Below, in pieces: positions 41,517 through 51,677 of a DNA stretch of 64,000 bases. The position numbers and the translations under genes are program-made. Positions within the stretch are counted from its first letter, which is position 1; every line of letters begins with the position of its first letter. Source of the DNA: Cyanobacterium sp. Dongsha4 (GTDB taxonomy: Bacteria > Cyanobacteriota > Cyanobacteriia > Cyanobacteriales > Cyanobacteriaceae); assembly GCF_036345015.1 (NCBI RefSeq), contig NZ_CP084098.1:2245326-2309325 (forward strand), read 5' to 3'. The notes below the pieces were generated by a model that was not told the DNA's origin, searched no databases, and saw nothing but the letters and a program-made list of their open reading frames with translations.

Positions 41517-44015
41517 ATGGCACAACAGTTAAATTTATTGAATCAAGGTCAAATTATTCCTACTGCTTTACACACAGAAATGGAGAGATCCTATTTGGAA
41601 TATGCTATGAGTGTTATTGTAGGGAGAGCGTTACCAGATGTGAGAGATGGTTTAAAACCAGTTCATAGACGTATTCTATATGCTATGTATGAATTAGGAC
41701 TAAGCCCCGATCGCCCTTTCCGAAAATGTGCTAGAGTAGTGGGGGATGTGTTAGGAAAATATCATCCTCATGGTGATCAAGCGGTGTATGATGCAATGGT
41801 GCGCTTGGTGCAAGATTTTTCTAGTCGTTATCCTTTATTAGCAGGCCATGGCAATTTTGGCAGTGTGGACAATGATCCTGCGGCGGCTATGCGTTATACT
41901 GAAACTCGTCTTGCCCCTATTTCCTATGAGAGTCTATTAGAAGAAGTTAACGATTCTACTGTTGATTTTACCAGTAACTTTGATAATTCTCAACAAGAGC
42001 CTGTTGTCCTTCCTGCTAAGTTACCGATTTTATTGTTGAATGGATGCTCTGGTATTGCTGTGGGTATGGCTACCAATATTCCACCCCATAATTTAGGTGA
42101 AATTGTTGATGGTTTAATTGCTTTGATTGACCGCCCCGATTTAGATGATAATAAGCTAATAGAGTTGATACCGGGTCCTGATTTTCCCACAGGAGGAGAA
42201 ATTATTAACCCAGATGGTATCAAAGAGGCATATTTGACAGGAAAAGGTATTGTAACCATTCGAGGAGTGGCTACCATTGAACAATTAAGAATAGAAAAGA
42301 AACGTATTCGGGAAAAAACTGCCATCATTGTCACAGAATTGCCCTTTCAGGTAAATAAGGCAGGGTGGATTGAAAAAGTCGCAGATTTAGTTAATCAAGG
42401 AAAAATTACTGATATTGCGGACATCCGAGATGAGAGCGATCGCACTGGTATTAGAGTTGTGATAGAATTGAAAAAAGATGCTCAACCTCCACAAGTATTG
42501 CATCAACTTTATAAACAAACTGCATTGCAAAGTAATTTTGGGATAATTATGCTTGGTTTAGTTAACAATAAACCTTGTCAGTTGTCTTTGAAAGAGGTAT
42601 TAAATGAGTTTTTACAATTCAGAGAGCAGACTTTAACAAGACAATATAGCTATGAATTAGAAGAAAAAAGAGAGAGAATCCATTTATTAGAAGGATTATT
42701 AAAAGCATTAAAAAATATCAAAAAAGTCATTTCTATTCTTAGTAATTCTGCTGATGGCACAACGGCAAAAAATACATTGCAAACAGATTTAAAAATTTCT
42801 GAGGCACAGGCTAACTCTATTCTGGCTATGCCATTGAGAAGAATTACAGGGTTAGAGAAGCAAAAATTAGAAGAAGAATACAGTCAACTCCAAGAGAGAA
42901 TTAACCAATTACAACAGTTACTTGAAGACAGAAACGAATTACTAAAAGCCTTAAAAAAAGAATTGCGGAGTTTAAAACGTAAATTTGCAGATAATAGAAA
43001 GACAAAAATTTTAAACTTAAAGAGTATTAAAGAAGAAAAAATTTCTAAAACTGCCTCTAAACAGAAAAAAGAATCATTACCTTCCCTCCCCCTCGATTTT
43101 TCCCAAAAAATGCCAGAGGATGCTTTAATTCATATTACTGCTAAGGGCAAAATTTATTGGCGTAAACCTGCCACTATTTCTGATACACCCATTGTTAAAA
43201 AAAATACTGATTTAGTTATCTATCAACAAACCGTTAACCCCAAAGCAGAAAAATTGATTGTCTTTTTTGATAGCGGTAAGGCTTACCCTCTTTCTCTGGC
43301 GGATATTCCTGCTTATCCCACCAAACAAACCATTGATAGACTGGTTTCCAATAGTGCTACCCAAAACGATGCGAAACCCATTGCCTATGTTTGTTTAGAA
43401 GAGACAAAAGCTAGTGGTTTACTGATGTTAACTCAAGGAGGTTATCTGAAGCGAATTAGTATCGGTGAATTAGATGGTTTAGGTAATAGAGGCTTTCAAC
43501 TGATTAAATTAAAACAGAAAGATTCCCTCCAGTTTATCTTACCAGTAAGCGAAAACTCAGAAGCTGCGATCGCAACTAATGGAGGAAGAATTTTAAGACT
43601 AGGAATAACAGAAGATAATGTTGCCACTATGGGTAAAAGTGCGCAAGGAAATGTCGGTATTAAATTAAGATATGGGGAAAGAATCATTGGCTGTGAAAAA
43701 GTTGATAATAAAAGTAATTTATTATTAATTTCTGCGTTGGGATACGGTAAATTATTACCCATTAAAAGTTTACGCAAAATTCGTTTAGGAGATTTGGGAA
43801 ATCAGGCATTTAAGTTTAAGAGTAAAGAAGATTATTTAACTAATATTCTCTTAGCAGATGACACTGATATTCTTGTGGCAAAAACTGAAACTGATAACCG
43901 TTATTTATTAGATATAAGTAAACTTTCCATTAACAATCAGACGGAAAAATCTTTAATCAAATTAACCAATGATGAAAAAATAGAATTAACCATTAAATGG
44001 TGGGGAATTGACTAA
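41517..44015 (+). CDS. type II topoisomerase subunit A (GyrA/ParC family)
   Basis: DNA cleavage and religation subunit of a type IIA topoisomerase, 832 aa. The N-terminal winged-helix domain has [20 protein letters not shown], the loop [17 protein letters not shown] and the catalytic Tyr127 in [11 protein letters not shown]. Coiled coil at about 360-500. The C-terminal beta-pinwheel (about 530-830) lacks any QRRGGKG GyrA-box, so DNA wrapping and negative supercoiling are doubtful. Cyanobacteria carry two GyrA-like proteins, and this looks like the ParC-like or second paralogue. The Ser83 position of E. coli GyrA is Gln88 here. gyrB/parE is not adjacent. Confidence 0.85.
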   Translation: MAQQLNLLNQGQIIPTALHTEMERSYLEYAMSVIVGRALPDVRDGLKPVHRRILYAMYELGLSPDRPFRKCARVVGDVLGKYHPHGDQAVYDAMVRLVQDFSSRYPLLAGHGNFGSVDNDPAAAMRYTETRLAPISYESLLEEVNDSTVDFTSNFDNSQQEPVVLPAKLPILLLNGCSGIAVGMATNIPPHNLGEIVDGLIALIDRPDLDDNKLIELIPGPDFPTGGEIINPDGIKEAYLTGKGIVTIRGVATIEQLRIEKKRIREKTAIIVTELPFQVNKAGWIEKVADLVNQGKITDIADIRDESDRTGIRVVIELKKDAQPPQVLHQLYKQTALQSNFGIIMLGLVNNKPCQLSLKEVLNEFLQFREQTLTRQYSYELEEKRERIHLLEGLLKALKNIKKVISILSNSADGTTAKNTLQTDLKISEAQANSILAMPLRRITGLEKQKLEEEYSQLQERINQLQQLLEDRNELLKALKKELRSLKRKFADNRKTKILNLKSIKEEKISKTASKQKKESLPSLPLDFSQKMPEDALIHITAKGKIYWRKPATISDTPIVKKNTDLVIYQQTVNPKAEKLIVFFDSGKAYPLSLADIPAYPTKQTIDRLVSNSATQNDAKPIAYVCLEETKASGLLMLTQGGYLKRISIGELDGLGNRGFQLIKLKQKDSLQFILPVSENSEAAIATNGGRILRLGITEDNVATMGKSAQGNVGIKLRYGERIIGCEKVDNKSNLLLISALGYGKLLPIKSLRKIRLGDLGNQAFKFKSKEDYLTNILLADDTDILVAKTETDNRYLLDISKLSINNQTEKSLIKLTNDEKIELTIKWWGID

Positions 44016-44103
44016 ACTAATTTAAGTTAGGTTTAACTCAAATCCTGCACCTCGTTTAAAATTGGTTTGTGAAGATGGGCAAAAGTGAATAGTTGATAGT
44101 TAA

Positions 44104-44180
44104 TAACTCCTAACTCCTAACTCCTAACTCCTAACCCCTAACTCCTAACCCCTAACTCCTAACTCCTAACCCCTAACTCC
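44104..44180 (+). repeat. heptanucleotide tandem array (CTAACTC/CTAACCC)
   Basis: About eleven tandem 7-bp units alternating TAACTCC and TAACCCC. This is the reverse complement of the GAGTTAG heptad found elsewhere, and the longest such array in the window. It lies in the spacer before argS. Confidence 0.85.
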
Positions 44181-44295
44181 TCTTCCCTAATCCCCCAATA
44201 AATACCCTGATACCTGCCCTTAACAGATATTTTTACATCGAACAGAAGTCTATTTAAGCTATAATTGCCTAGTTTAAGGCTATATTGATTGTTCC

Positions 44296-46044
44296 ATGAT
44301 AGAGAAATTAAGAAATATTTTTACTACCGCTTTAGTTAATGCGTTTGGAGAAGAATTTGCTAATATTGACCCATTAGTTGTACCGGCTAGTAATCCTAAA
44401 TTTGGTGATTATCAATGCAATATTGCCCTACCTTTAGCTAAAAGTTTACAACAAAAACCAAGGGCGATCGCAGAAAATATTGTTAATCATGCCCAAACTC
44501 AAGATTTTTGCTTACCCTTAGAAATTGCAGGACCCGGTTTTATTAATATTACTATTAAGCCAGAATATGTTGCAGAAAAAATAAAATTAAACCAAAAAGA
44601 TGAGAGACTAGGAGTAGAAAAGGTAAGTGAAAAACAAAAAGTAATTGTTGATTTTTCTAGTCCAAATATTGCCAAAGAAATGCACGTTGGACATTTAAGA
44701 TCCACTATTATTGGAGATAGTATAGCTCGTTTATTAGAGTTTAGAGGACATGATGTTTTAAGACTTAATCATGTAGGAGATTGGGGTACACAATTTGGAA
44801 TGTTGATTGCCTATTTACGCTTAGAAAAACCTGAAGTTTTAACCACAGCTAATGCAGTTGATATAGGTGATTTAGTTACTCTTTATAAACAAGCAAAAAT
44901 TAAGTTTGATAATGATACAGAATTTCAAGAAACTGCTCGTCAAGAAGTAGTAAAACTGCAAAGTAAAGATTCAGAAAGTATCAAAGCATGGCAGTTATTA
45001 TGTGAACAATCCCGTAAGGAATTTGAAATTATTTATCGACTATTAGATATTAAATTAACAGAAAGAGGAGAATCTTTTTATAATCCCTTTTTACCCGATG
45101 TTATTAAAGATTTAGAGACTGCTAATATCCTAACAGAAGATCAAGGAGCAAAATGTGTTTTTCTCGATGGTTTTGTGAATAAAGAAGGAAATCCTTTACC
45201 CCTAATTGTCCAGAAATCTGACGGTGGCTATAACTATGCAACTACTGATTTAGCGGCAATCAAGTATCGTATTAAAGAAGATGAAGCAGAAAGAATAATT
45301 TATGTAACAGATGCTGGACAAGCTAATCATTTTGCTCAAGTTTTTCAAGTAGCAAAAAAAGCTAATTTTGTACCTGATAATGTGGAATTAGTCCATGTAC
45401 CTTTTGGTTTAGTTTTAGCAGAAGACGGTAAAAAAATCAAGACTCGTTCAGGTGAAACTATTAAATTAAAAGACTTATTAAAAGAAGCGGTAAATAGAGC
45501 AAAACAAGACTTAGAAAATAGACTAACAACCGAGGGGAGAAATGAAGAAGATGATTTTATTAATGAAGTTAGTCAAGTGGTAGGATTAAGTGCTGTAAAA
45601 TATGCCGATTTAAGTCAAAATCGCACCACTGATTATCGTTTTAGTTACGATAAAATGTTAGCACTACAAGGCAACACTGCACCTTATCTTTTATATGCTT
45701 ATGTAAGAGTGCAAGGTATTAGTAGAAAGGGTAATATTGACCTAGATAAATTAGAGTCAAATCAAGATATTCTTCTCACAGAGGAAACAGAATTAGTTTT
45801 AGCAAAACATCTTTTACAGTTAGACTATATCATCAAAGAAGTAGAGAAAGATTTGTTACCTAATCGTCTTTGTTTATATTTATTTGAATTAAGTCAAAAA
45901 TTCAATCAATTTTATGATCAATGTCCTATTTTACAGGCAGAAGAAAAAGTTAAATTGTCTCGTTTAATTTTGGCAGATTTAACAGCAAAAACGATTAAAT
46001 TAGGTTTATCTTTATTGGGAATTTCTGTTTTAGAAAGAATGTAA
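44296..46044 (+). CDS. argS: arginyl-tRNA synthetase
   Basis: Class I aminoacyl-tRNA synthetase charging tRNA-Arg, 582 aa. The N-terminal Add-1 domain (about 1-110) is followed by the HIGH-type motif in [24 protein letters not shown]. Next are [15 protein letters not shown], the ATP/KMSKS-equivalent region with [21 protein letters not shown], and the anticodon-binding domain ending [10 protein letters not shown], the canonical C terminus. As in most ArgRS, KMSK is not strictly kept. Single gene, no operon partner; a repeat-rich spacer lies on either side. Confidence 0.97.
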   Translation: MIEKLRNIFTTALVNAFGEEFANIDPLVVPASNPKFGDYQCNIALPLAKSLQQKPRAIAENIVNHAQTQDFCLPLEIAGPGFINITIKPEYVAEKIKLNQKDERLGVEKVSEKQKVIVDFSSPNIAKEMHVGHLRSTIIGDSIARLLEFRGHDVLRLNHVGDWGTQFGMLIAYLRLEKPEVLTTANAVDIGDLVTLYKQAKIKFDNDTEFQETARQEVVKLQSKDSESIKAWQLLCEQSRKEFEIIYRLLDIKLTERGESFYNPFLPDVIKDLETANILTEDQGAKCVFLDGFVNKEGNPLPLIVQKSDGGYNYATTDLAAIKYRIKEDEAERIIYVTDAGQANHFAQVFQVAKKANFVPDNVELVHVPFGLVLAEDGKKIKTRSGETIKLKDLLKEAVNRAKQDLENRLTTEGRNEEDDFINEVSQVVGLSAVKYADLSQNRTTDYRFSYDKMLALQGNTAPYLLYAYVRVQGISRKGNIDLDKLESNQDILLTEETELVLAKHLLQLDYIIKEVEKDLLPNRLCLYLFELSQKFNQFYDQCPILQAEEKVKLSRLILADLTAKTIKLGLSLLGISVLERM

Positions 46045-46163
46045 TAAAAGTTAAATATTTAAAAATAAGCAAGTTGAATTAACCTGTTCAAAATCAATAT
46101 TTTTGCTTTTTGTCTCTAAATTTGTTGATTTGAAACCTGAATACTTAATTTTTAAATTCTAAA

Positions 46164-46300
46164 TAACCTCAGTTCGGTTTAAGAATATCCGATAAGGTTA
46201 GGTGTCAGGTTTCAGGTTGCAGGTGTTAGGATGATGACCAGATGAGAAGAGAGGATGAGAGGAGAAAATAATGCTTTCAGCTTATCCAAAACTCAGGTTA
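46164..46300. repeat. 137-bp MITE-like element with ACCTSAGTT ends, best-bounded copy
   Basis: The left end TAACCTCAGTTCGGTTTAAG (46164) and right end AAAACTCAGGTTA (46300) are inverted, each bordered by TA. The interior has TATCCGATAAGGTTAGGTG, TTTCAGG heptads and purine-rich GATGAGAAGAGAGG. It is non-coding. The same left end, often through AAGAATATC, is found near 14761, 39018, 49003, 54623 and 57360. Confidence 0.7.
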
Positions 46301-46342
46301 AATAAGTAGATTTCTAGCTGTATATTATTCTAATTATCATAG

Positions 46343-46363
46343 AAAAAGGTGGGCATTGCCCAC
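46343..46363 (-). terminator. hairpin terminator downstream of the PAP2 gene
   Basis: GTGGGCA and TGCCCAC form a near-perfect palindrome at 46349-46363. On the minus strand it is followed by a T-tract (46347-46343), about 50 bp past the PAP2 stop. It may also stop argS read-through as a hairpin. Confidence 0.5.
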
Positions 46364-46411
46364 TCTACTAACGCCTTGTAATTTAGCATAATTTAAAATG
46401 CTAGACTTAGA

Positions 46412-47062
46412 TTATTTAGAACTTTTTAAGATAGTAATTGAAAAAATAAACATAATGTAACCAACTGCATAAGAAGCAATAATGTCACTAACCCAATGAA
46501 CTCTTAAATAAGCACTACTTATCCCCATTAGAATTAATAAAAATACTGCTAGACTGTATAAAAATACTTTTAATTTAGGGTAGGATTGAGAAATAAAATA
46601 ACAAATTAAAAAGTATAACAGTAAATTTCCTGCCGCATGACCGCTAGGATAGCTATTACCAAAAGCATTTTCAACTAAACGATCTAATGGTCGAGGAATT
46701 GCAAATAAAGGTTTAAAAATTTTATCAATTAAAATTAAAATAAAGAGACAAGAAAAAGCCATTACTTGAGCTTCTTCCCAGTATTTTTTCCAGACTAAAA
46801 CACCTAAAGTAAATAAAACAAAAAATACGGCTACTTCCGCTTCTCCGAGAAAATAAGATGCTCTAGCAATATAAATAAACCAATTTGGTAAGTTTTCGTG
46901 AATGGTTTGAAGTAAATATTCATCTAATTCTTTCAGCCTTCCTGTTACGACAAACGTTGTCAATATAACAAAATATAGAATAGTTATTGAACAAATAATA
47001 ATTTGATTTTTACTAATATTGTTGAGAACTTTTTTAGGCTTTATAATATACTTTTTTATCAT
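46412..47062 (-). CDS. PAP2-family membrane phosphatase
   Basis: Integral membrane phosphatase of the PAP2/lipid phosphate phosphatase class, 216 aa with about six transmembrane helices. The tripartite signature is recognisable: KxxxxxxRP in KPLFAIPRPLDRL, PSGH in GNSYPSGHAAGNLLLYF, and the third motif SSAYLRVHWVSDIIASYAVG with the nucleophilic His. Probable substrates are undecaprenyl diphosphate or phosphatidic acid, with the active site facing the periplasm. The gene converges on argS; nothing in the neighbourhood fixes the substrate. Confidence 0.9.
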   Translation of the reverse strand: MIKKYIIKPKKVLNNISKNQIIICSITILYFVILTTFVVTGRLKELDEYLLQTIHENLPNWFIYIARASYFLGEAEVAVFFVLFTLGVLVWKKYWEEAQVMAFSCLFILILIDKIFKPLFAIPRPLDRLVENAFGNSYPSGHAAGNLLLYFLICYFISQSYPKLKVFLYSLAVFLLILMGISSAYLRVHWVSDIIASYAVGYIMFIFSITILKSSK

Positions 47063-47354
47063 ATTTATATTTTATCTTGACCTTCAAAAAATAACACATA
47101 AAAATGTTAATTAAGTTTAGTATCTGTATCGATTTTGTTTTATTAATAAAAAATATGTATTTTGTTTCAAGGAGGCGATGTCTGAAGTGGTAGGCTTCTC
47201 CTAATCGCAATACTCCTTATTGGTTGTTATATCAAGGTCACTCAATTAGTTATAAATAACTTCTCTTGTGTTTTTGGACATCAATAATAACAAGTTAAGT
47301 CTTCAATTATAGTCGTTTTAATGCCTAAAATCTATTATCTTTGTCCTTTATAAC

Positions 47355-48887
47355 TTATTCATCTTCAACAATAGAATCTGCATTTATATCCACAGAGGAG
47401 GGAGATTGATTAGGAATTGCTAAAACGATCGCATCTATGACTTTTCCGACACAGAGAATCTCTAAACCTAAATCACTGGGGTAAGTTTGACCTTTAGGAA
47501 CGATCGCTCTTTTAAAACCAAGTTTAGCCGCTTCTTTAAGCCTTAACTCCATTTGCGAGACTAGGCGCACTTGTCCTCCTAAACCGATTTCCCCAATTAA
47601 AACCGTACGAGGATCAACGGTGCGATCGCGAAAACTCGCCACAATGGCAATAGCCATACCTAAATCGGCGGCCGGTTCTTCTACTCCTAATCCCCCTGCG
47701 GATGCAACATAAGCATCTAATTTTGAGAGGGGAATTCCCACTCGTTTTTCTAAAACCGCTAAAATCTGTTGCAGTCGATTATAGTCAACCCCTGTGGTAG
47801 AACGACGGGGAGAAGTATAACTGGTGGGACTTACTAAGGCTTGTAACTCGACCACTATACATCTTGTCCCCTCACAGGAAACGATTGTAGCCGTACCGGG
47901 GGCTAATTCATCTCTACTGCTTAAAAACAACTCAGAAGGGTTAGACACTTCGTCTAAACCATGATCCACCATCTCAAAAATACCGATTTCATGGGTTGCC
48001 CCAAAACGATTCTTCACAGATCTTAATAAACGATGGGAGGCATAGCGATCGCCCTCAAAATATAGTACAGTGTCCACTAAATGCTCTAAAACTCTAGGAC
48101 CTGCGATCGCACCTTCTTTAGTTACATGACCGACAATAAATAAAGTAATTCCCTCTCTCTTTGCAACCTGCATTAAGGCAGAAGTACATTCTCTTACTTG
48201 AGAGACAGAGCCGGGGGCAGAGTTGAGAGTGGCAAAATGAAGAGTTTGAATACTGTCAATAATAGCAACTTGAGGCTTAAGAGACTCTAATTCCCTTAAA
48301 ATTTCTTCTAAATCTGTTTCAGCTAAAACGTAGAGATTCGGCTCACTATAGTCTTGATTAATCTGATTGGTTTTGTGTCCATTGCCATTATGATTGTGAT
48401 CAAGTTCCTCCTCATCTTCTTCTATCACCCCTACCCCTAAACGAGAAGCCCTTAATTTTACCTGTTGTCCTGATTCCTCAGCCGAAACGTAAAGAATGCG
48501 AGGAAAACGTATCGCCAATTGATTAGCAGTTTGTAACAATAAAGTTGATTTGCCAATACCGGGATCTCCCCCAATTAGCACTAAAGAACCCGGAACGATT
48601 CCTCCCCCTAAGACTCGATCGAGTTCTTGATAGCCAGAATTCATGCGAGGCTGCTCTTCTTCTTTTATATCGGAAAACTTGACAGAAATTCTCGGTTGTG
48701 CAGGGGTAACATTTTTTTGGTGAGGACGGGCATTCGACTGCCAACCACCTCGACTAAAGTTTCCATTACCATTAAGGATGACTTCTTCCAAAGAACCGTA
48801 AGTATCGCAACTAGGACATTTTCCAAACCACTGAGAAGATTCTGCACCGCAAGAGTTACAGATATAAACAGTTCTGGTTTTTGCCAT
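47355..48887 (-). CDS. radA: DNA repair protein RadA/Sms
   Basis: RecA-related ATPase that promotes branch migration of recombination intermediates. The N-terminal zinc finger is CNSCGAESSQWFGKCPSC. Walker A (GGDPGIGKSTLLLQ), Walker B region (PQVAIIDSIQTL), the RadA-specific KNRFG (about residue 290) and the Lon-protease-like C-terminal domain (VGIPLSKLDAYVASAGGL, LIGEIGLGGQVRLV) are present. A charged His/Asn/Glu-rich insertion at about residues 155-185 (EEDEEELDHNHNGNG) is longer than in E. coli. 510 aa fits cyanobacterial RadA. Confidence 0.96.
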   Translation of the reverse strand: MAKTRTVYICNSCGAESSQWFGKCPSCDTYGSLEEVILNGNGNFSRGGWQSNARPHQKNVTPAQPRISVKFSDIKEEEQPRMNSGYQELDRVLGGGIVPGSLVLIGGDPGIGKSTLLLQTANQLAIRFPRILYVSAEESGQQVKLRASRLGVGVIEEDEEELDHNHNGNGHKTNQINQDYSEPNLYVLAETDLEEILRELESLKPQVAIIDSIQTLHFATLNSAPGSVSQVRECTSALMQVAKREGITLFIVGHVTKEGAIAGPRVLEHLVDTVLYFEGDRYASHRLLRSVKNRFGATHEIGIFEMVDHGLDEVSNPSELFLSSRDELAPGTATIVSCEGTRCIVVELQALVSPTSYTSPRRSTTGVDYNRLQQILAVLEKRVGIPLSKLDAYVASAGGLGVEEPAADLGMAIAIVASFRDRTVDPRTVLIGEIGLGGQVRLVSQMELRLKEAAKLGFKRAIVPKGQTYPSDLGLEILCVGKVIDAIVLAIPNQSPSSVDINADSIVEDE

Positions 48888-49001
48888 ATTTCCTTCGCCC
48901 TATTGCCAACAATTACCCCATAATGCTACCAAAAAAGTTCTTCCTACTATCGGGTTTTTACTAATTCTTAACTAAAATTTCATCTTCAAGAGATTTTAAA
49001 T

Positions 49002-49145
49002 TTACCTCATTTTGGTTTAAGAATATCGGGTAAGGTTGGGAGTTAGGGGTATTGTGTTAGGAGTTATTAATTATCAACTATTTACCTTTGCCCCTTGCCC
49101 TTTTCTCATCACTCATCGATGAAAATTTATCCCGAACTCAGGTTA
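49002..49145. repeat. MITE-like element with ACCTSAGTT ends, copy overlapping a stop codon
   Basis: Left end TTACCTCATTTTGGTTTAAG, interior ATATCGGGTAAGG, the heptad/TATCAACTATTTACCTTTGC modules, and right end ATCCCGAACTCAGGTTA at 49145. The right end supplies the TGA stop (minus strand) of the RNase H-fold nuclease gene. A second copy sharing GATGAAAATTTATCC next to the right end is at about 56268-56478. Confidence 0.7.
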
Positions 49146-49539
49146 GCTTATTTATATAACGTTGCACTAACAGTATTGCCACTAGGTCATCAATGGGGCG
49201 GGGAGGAACTTTCAGGCTTTGAGGAATCAATCTTCCTAAACCTTTTGGAGGATACATTTGCCAGTATAGCTCTCTTGCTTCTAATGTGCTGTTTTTTTCA
49301 TCTACAAACTCAATAACAGATGATAAGTTTAGTTTATCTATTATTTTCTGTTTCCACTCTTTAGAAGTGGTCAAGTTCCCTATAATTAATTTATTTGGTT
49401 GATAATTAGACCATAAATTCTCAATAGATGCGATCGCATCTTCACTTTTTACCACCTCATGCCATAGGATTTGCTTATCTATTGTTACTATAGCCAAACC
49501 ACACTTATCTCTACCCGGATCAAAACCTAAAAATATCAT
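49138..49539 (-). CDS. RNase H-fold resolvase-like protein (RuvC/YqgF superfamily)
   Basis: 133-aa cytoplasmic protein with the RNase H-like start IFLGFDPGRDKCGLAIV (catalytic Asp after the first strand), NKLIIGNLTTSKEWKQKI (second strand), EFVDEKNSTLEAREL (acid in the third strand) and PPRPIDDLVAILLVQRYI (final acids). It matches the short Holliday-junction-resolvase-like proteins of cyanobacteria. It may process nucleic-acid junctions or rRNA, which is not proven. I set the start at ATG 49539. The last codons (KLT, stop) run into an element terminus. Confidence 0.75.
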   Translation of the reverse strand: MIFLGFDPGRDKCGLAIVTIDKQILWHEVVKSEDAIASIENLWSNYQPNKLIIGNLTTSKEWKQKIIDKLNLSSVIEFVDEKNSTLEARELYWQMYPPKGLGRLIPQSLKVPPRPIDDLVAILLVQRYINKLT

Positions 49540-49663
49540 AAATGACAAACCCCGCAAAAATATAATAGACTTTTTACAAAACTAGAGAAGAAAATAGTAT
49601 TACCCTCAAAAAGTTAAAATATAAATAAAAAAGTAAACATCTGGAAAAAGGTAAAAAATCTGA

Positions 49664-50374
49664 ATGTTAGAGCAAATTTTACATCCTTCTATCGATTTCG
49701 GTATTGATACTGCTTTTATTTTAGTGATTTTGGTTGCCTTAGAAGCTGTATTGTCTGCGGATAATGCCATAGCTTTGGCCTCCATTGCCCAAGGCTTAAA
49801 AGACTCTAAACAACAACGATACGCCTTAAATGTTGGGTTATTAATGGCTTATGTTTTAAGAATAACCTTGATTATTACCGCCGCTTGGATTGTTAAATTT
49901 TGGCAGTTTGAATTGTTAGGAGGATTATACTTACTCTGGCTAACTTTTCGTTATTTCGTCAATTCAGATCAAGAAAACGGCGAAGACGATGAAAACTCTA
50001 AACTGAATTTTAAAAACCTGTGGCAGGCGATACCGATTATTGCTTTTACCGATTTAGCTTTTTCCTTAGATAGTGTCACCACTGCCATTGCCGTTGCCGA
50101 TGAAATTTGGTTAATTATAGCAGGAGGTACGATTGGAGTTATTGCCCTACGTTTCTTAGCAGGTTTATTTATCCGTTGGATTCAAATATTTACTCATTTA
50201 GAAGATGCAGGATTTATTACTGTTGGTTTAGTAGGCCTCCGTCTTATTCTTAAAGTGGCTTATCCTTCTTTAGTGCCTCCAGAATGGCTTATGATTGGTA
50301 TTATTATTGGAATGTTTACTTGGGGATTCTCGGAAAAAAATGATTTAGAAGTTAAAGATTCTCCTGAATCCTAA
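49664..50374 (+). CDS. TerC-family integral membrane protein
   Basis: TerC-family (LysE superfamily-like) membrane protein, 236 aa with about seven hydrophobic helices. Family hallmarks are the acidic transmembrane motifs VALEAVLSADNAIALASIA (helix 1) and FTDLAFSLDSVTTAIAVAD (helix 4), whose Asp and Glu residues probably bind a metal ion. Bacterial homologues have been linked to tellurite resistance and Mn export or metalation of secreted proteins. Plants have a thylakoid TerC needed for thylakoid biogenesis, so a similar site is possible here. No operon partner is obvious. Confidence 0.88.
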   Translation: MLEQILHPSIDFGIDTAFILVILVALEAVLSADNAIALASIAQGLKDSKQQRYALNVGLLMAYVLRITLIITAAWIVKFWQFELLGGLYLLWLTFRYFVNSDQENGEDDENSKLNFKNLWQAIPIIAFTDLAFSLDSVTTAIAVADEIWLIIAGGTIGVIALRFLAGLFIRWIQIFTHLEDAGFITVGLVGLRLILKVAYPSLVPPEWLMIGIIIGMFTWGFSEKNDLEVKDSPES

Positions 50375-50494
50375 ATTTATAGGTTGTAATATTATGGTGA
50401 GGGTAGGGGAAAGAAGGACAAAGGGGGAGAGGAGTAAACTAATTATTAATTCATCATTCATCATTTTTAATTCTTAATTTATATAAGGGGATTG

Positions 50495-51550
50495 ATGTCC
50501 ATTTCTTTCCGTAATATTGCCTTAGTGGCGATAACTGTTTTACTAATTCTTCTGCTGTGGCAGTTGAGAAGTTTACTGGTTATCTTAATGATTTCCGTTG
50601 TTTTAGCGGCTACTCTTGCTCCTATTGTCGATTGCGGGGAGAAAATGCGCATTCCTCGCTGGTTAGGAGTTATTTTGGCTTATTTATCTATTATCTTAAT
50701 TATTACAGGGGGAGGATTAGTAATTGGACCTACTGTCATAGCTCAAATAGAAAGGTTATTACAAAAACTTCCCGGATATTTAGACATTATTACAAATTTA
50801 ACTCAGTCATTAATTATTCGTTTTGGTATTACTGAGCCTCAAGCCTTAAATTTAATTGATCAGTGGCTTGATTTACAGGCTTTGGCATCTTGGGCAGTGC
50901 GATCGAGTCAAAAGCTCATTTTAAGTTCTTTAGGGCTTACTAGAGGCATTGTTGGAGCTATTTTCAATATCTTATTATCAATTATTCTTTCAGGTTATTT
51001 ATTAGCTGGTTCAAAAAAATTAATTAAAGATTTTGTCAGCATTTTTCCTTCTCCTTGGGATGCAAAATTAGAAGCCCAATTCCCACCAATGAGCGATCGC
51101 ATGGGAAAATATATTCAGGGTAGAATTTTAGTCTCTCTTATTCTTGGTGTTGCCATTACTATTGGCTTAAAATTTATCGGTATCAGTGAATTTGCCCTTG
51201 GTTTAGGGGTTATTGCTGGTTTTACTAACCTTATCCCTTTTTTTGGACCTGTTATTGGCTCTATCCCTGCCTTAATAGTTGCGATCGCCCAAGGAGGGTT
51301 GACTTTTTGGTGGGTTCTACTCTTATTTGTTATTATTCAAAATGTAGAGACTTATGTACTAGATCCTTTATTGGTGGGTTCGAGTGTAGAAATTGAGCCT
51401 TTATATCAGCTTTTAGCAGTGTTAGGTGGAGTGCAAGTTTTGGGTATTATTGGAGCATTAATAGTTCCTCCTTGGGTAGCAGGGGCGGGGGTAGTATTAG
51501 AAAATCTTTATCTGAAACCGAAATTAGTCAAAGATAATTCTAGTAGTTAG
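50495..51550 (+). CDS. AI-2E family transporter (PerM/TqsA family)
   Basis: Integral membrane protein of the AI-2E/UPF0118 family, 351 aa and about eight transmembrane helices. The N-terminal pair is LVAITVLLILLLWQLRSLLV. The conserved C-terminal core is IPFFGPVIGSIPALIVAIAQGG followed by VQNVETYVLDPLLVGSSVEIEPL with P-x-L-V-G, close to the family signature. The true start is the ATG at 50495, with AAGGGG just upstream; an in-frame TTG overlaps it at 50492. Members export signals, ions or organic substrates and the specific cargo is unknown. It follows the TerC gene after 120 bp. Confidence 0.88.
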   Translation: MSISFRNIALVAITVLLILLLWQLRSLLVILMISVVLAATLAPIVDCGEKMRIPRWLGVILAYLSIILIITGGGLVIGPTVIAQIERLLQKLPGYLDIITNLTQSLIIRFGITEPQALNLIDQWLDLQALASWAVRSSQKLILSSLGLTRGIVGAIFNILLSIILSGYLLAGSKKLIKDFVSIFPSPWDAKLEAQFPPMSDRMGKYIQGRILVSLILGVAITIGLKFIGISEFALGLGVIAGFTNLIPFFGPVIGSIPALIVAIAQGGLTFWWVLLLFVIIQNVETYVLDPLLVGSSVEIEPLYQLLAVLGGVQVLGIIGALIVPPWVAGAGVVLENLYLKPKLVKDNSSS

Positions 51551-51677
51551 TCTTGACTCCTTCCGCCAATCTCTCAAATCACCCCATAGATTCTCCATAA
51601 ACCAATTATCGAAAATCAAGTTATCTTTAATGTTATAAGCCTCGATCGAAGCTAAACCCATTGACTTTTATACACCC

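Larger units (their letters stand above)
46045..46411. other. 367-bp spacer between convergent argS and PAP2 genes
   Basis: Holds one complete copy of the dispersed element with inverted ends (46164-46300) and a palindromic terminator-like hairpin (46343-46363), both annotated. The remainder is AT-rich with no gene. Confidence 0.6.

Noticed and set aside
47160-47210. Possible IS200/IS605-type end (AGGAGAAGCCTACCACTTCA on the minus strand)
   Set aside because: Only a weak resemblance to known ends, no tnpA or tnpB nearby and no paired terminus.
48627-48923. Plus-strand open frames antisense to radA
   Set aside because: They lie within the highly conserved radA coding region and show no family features.
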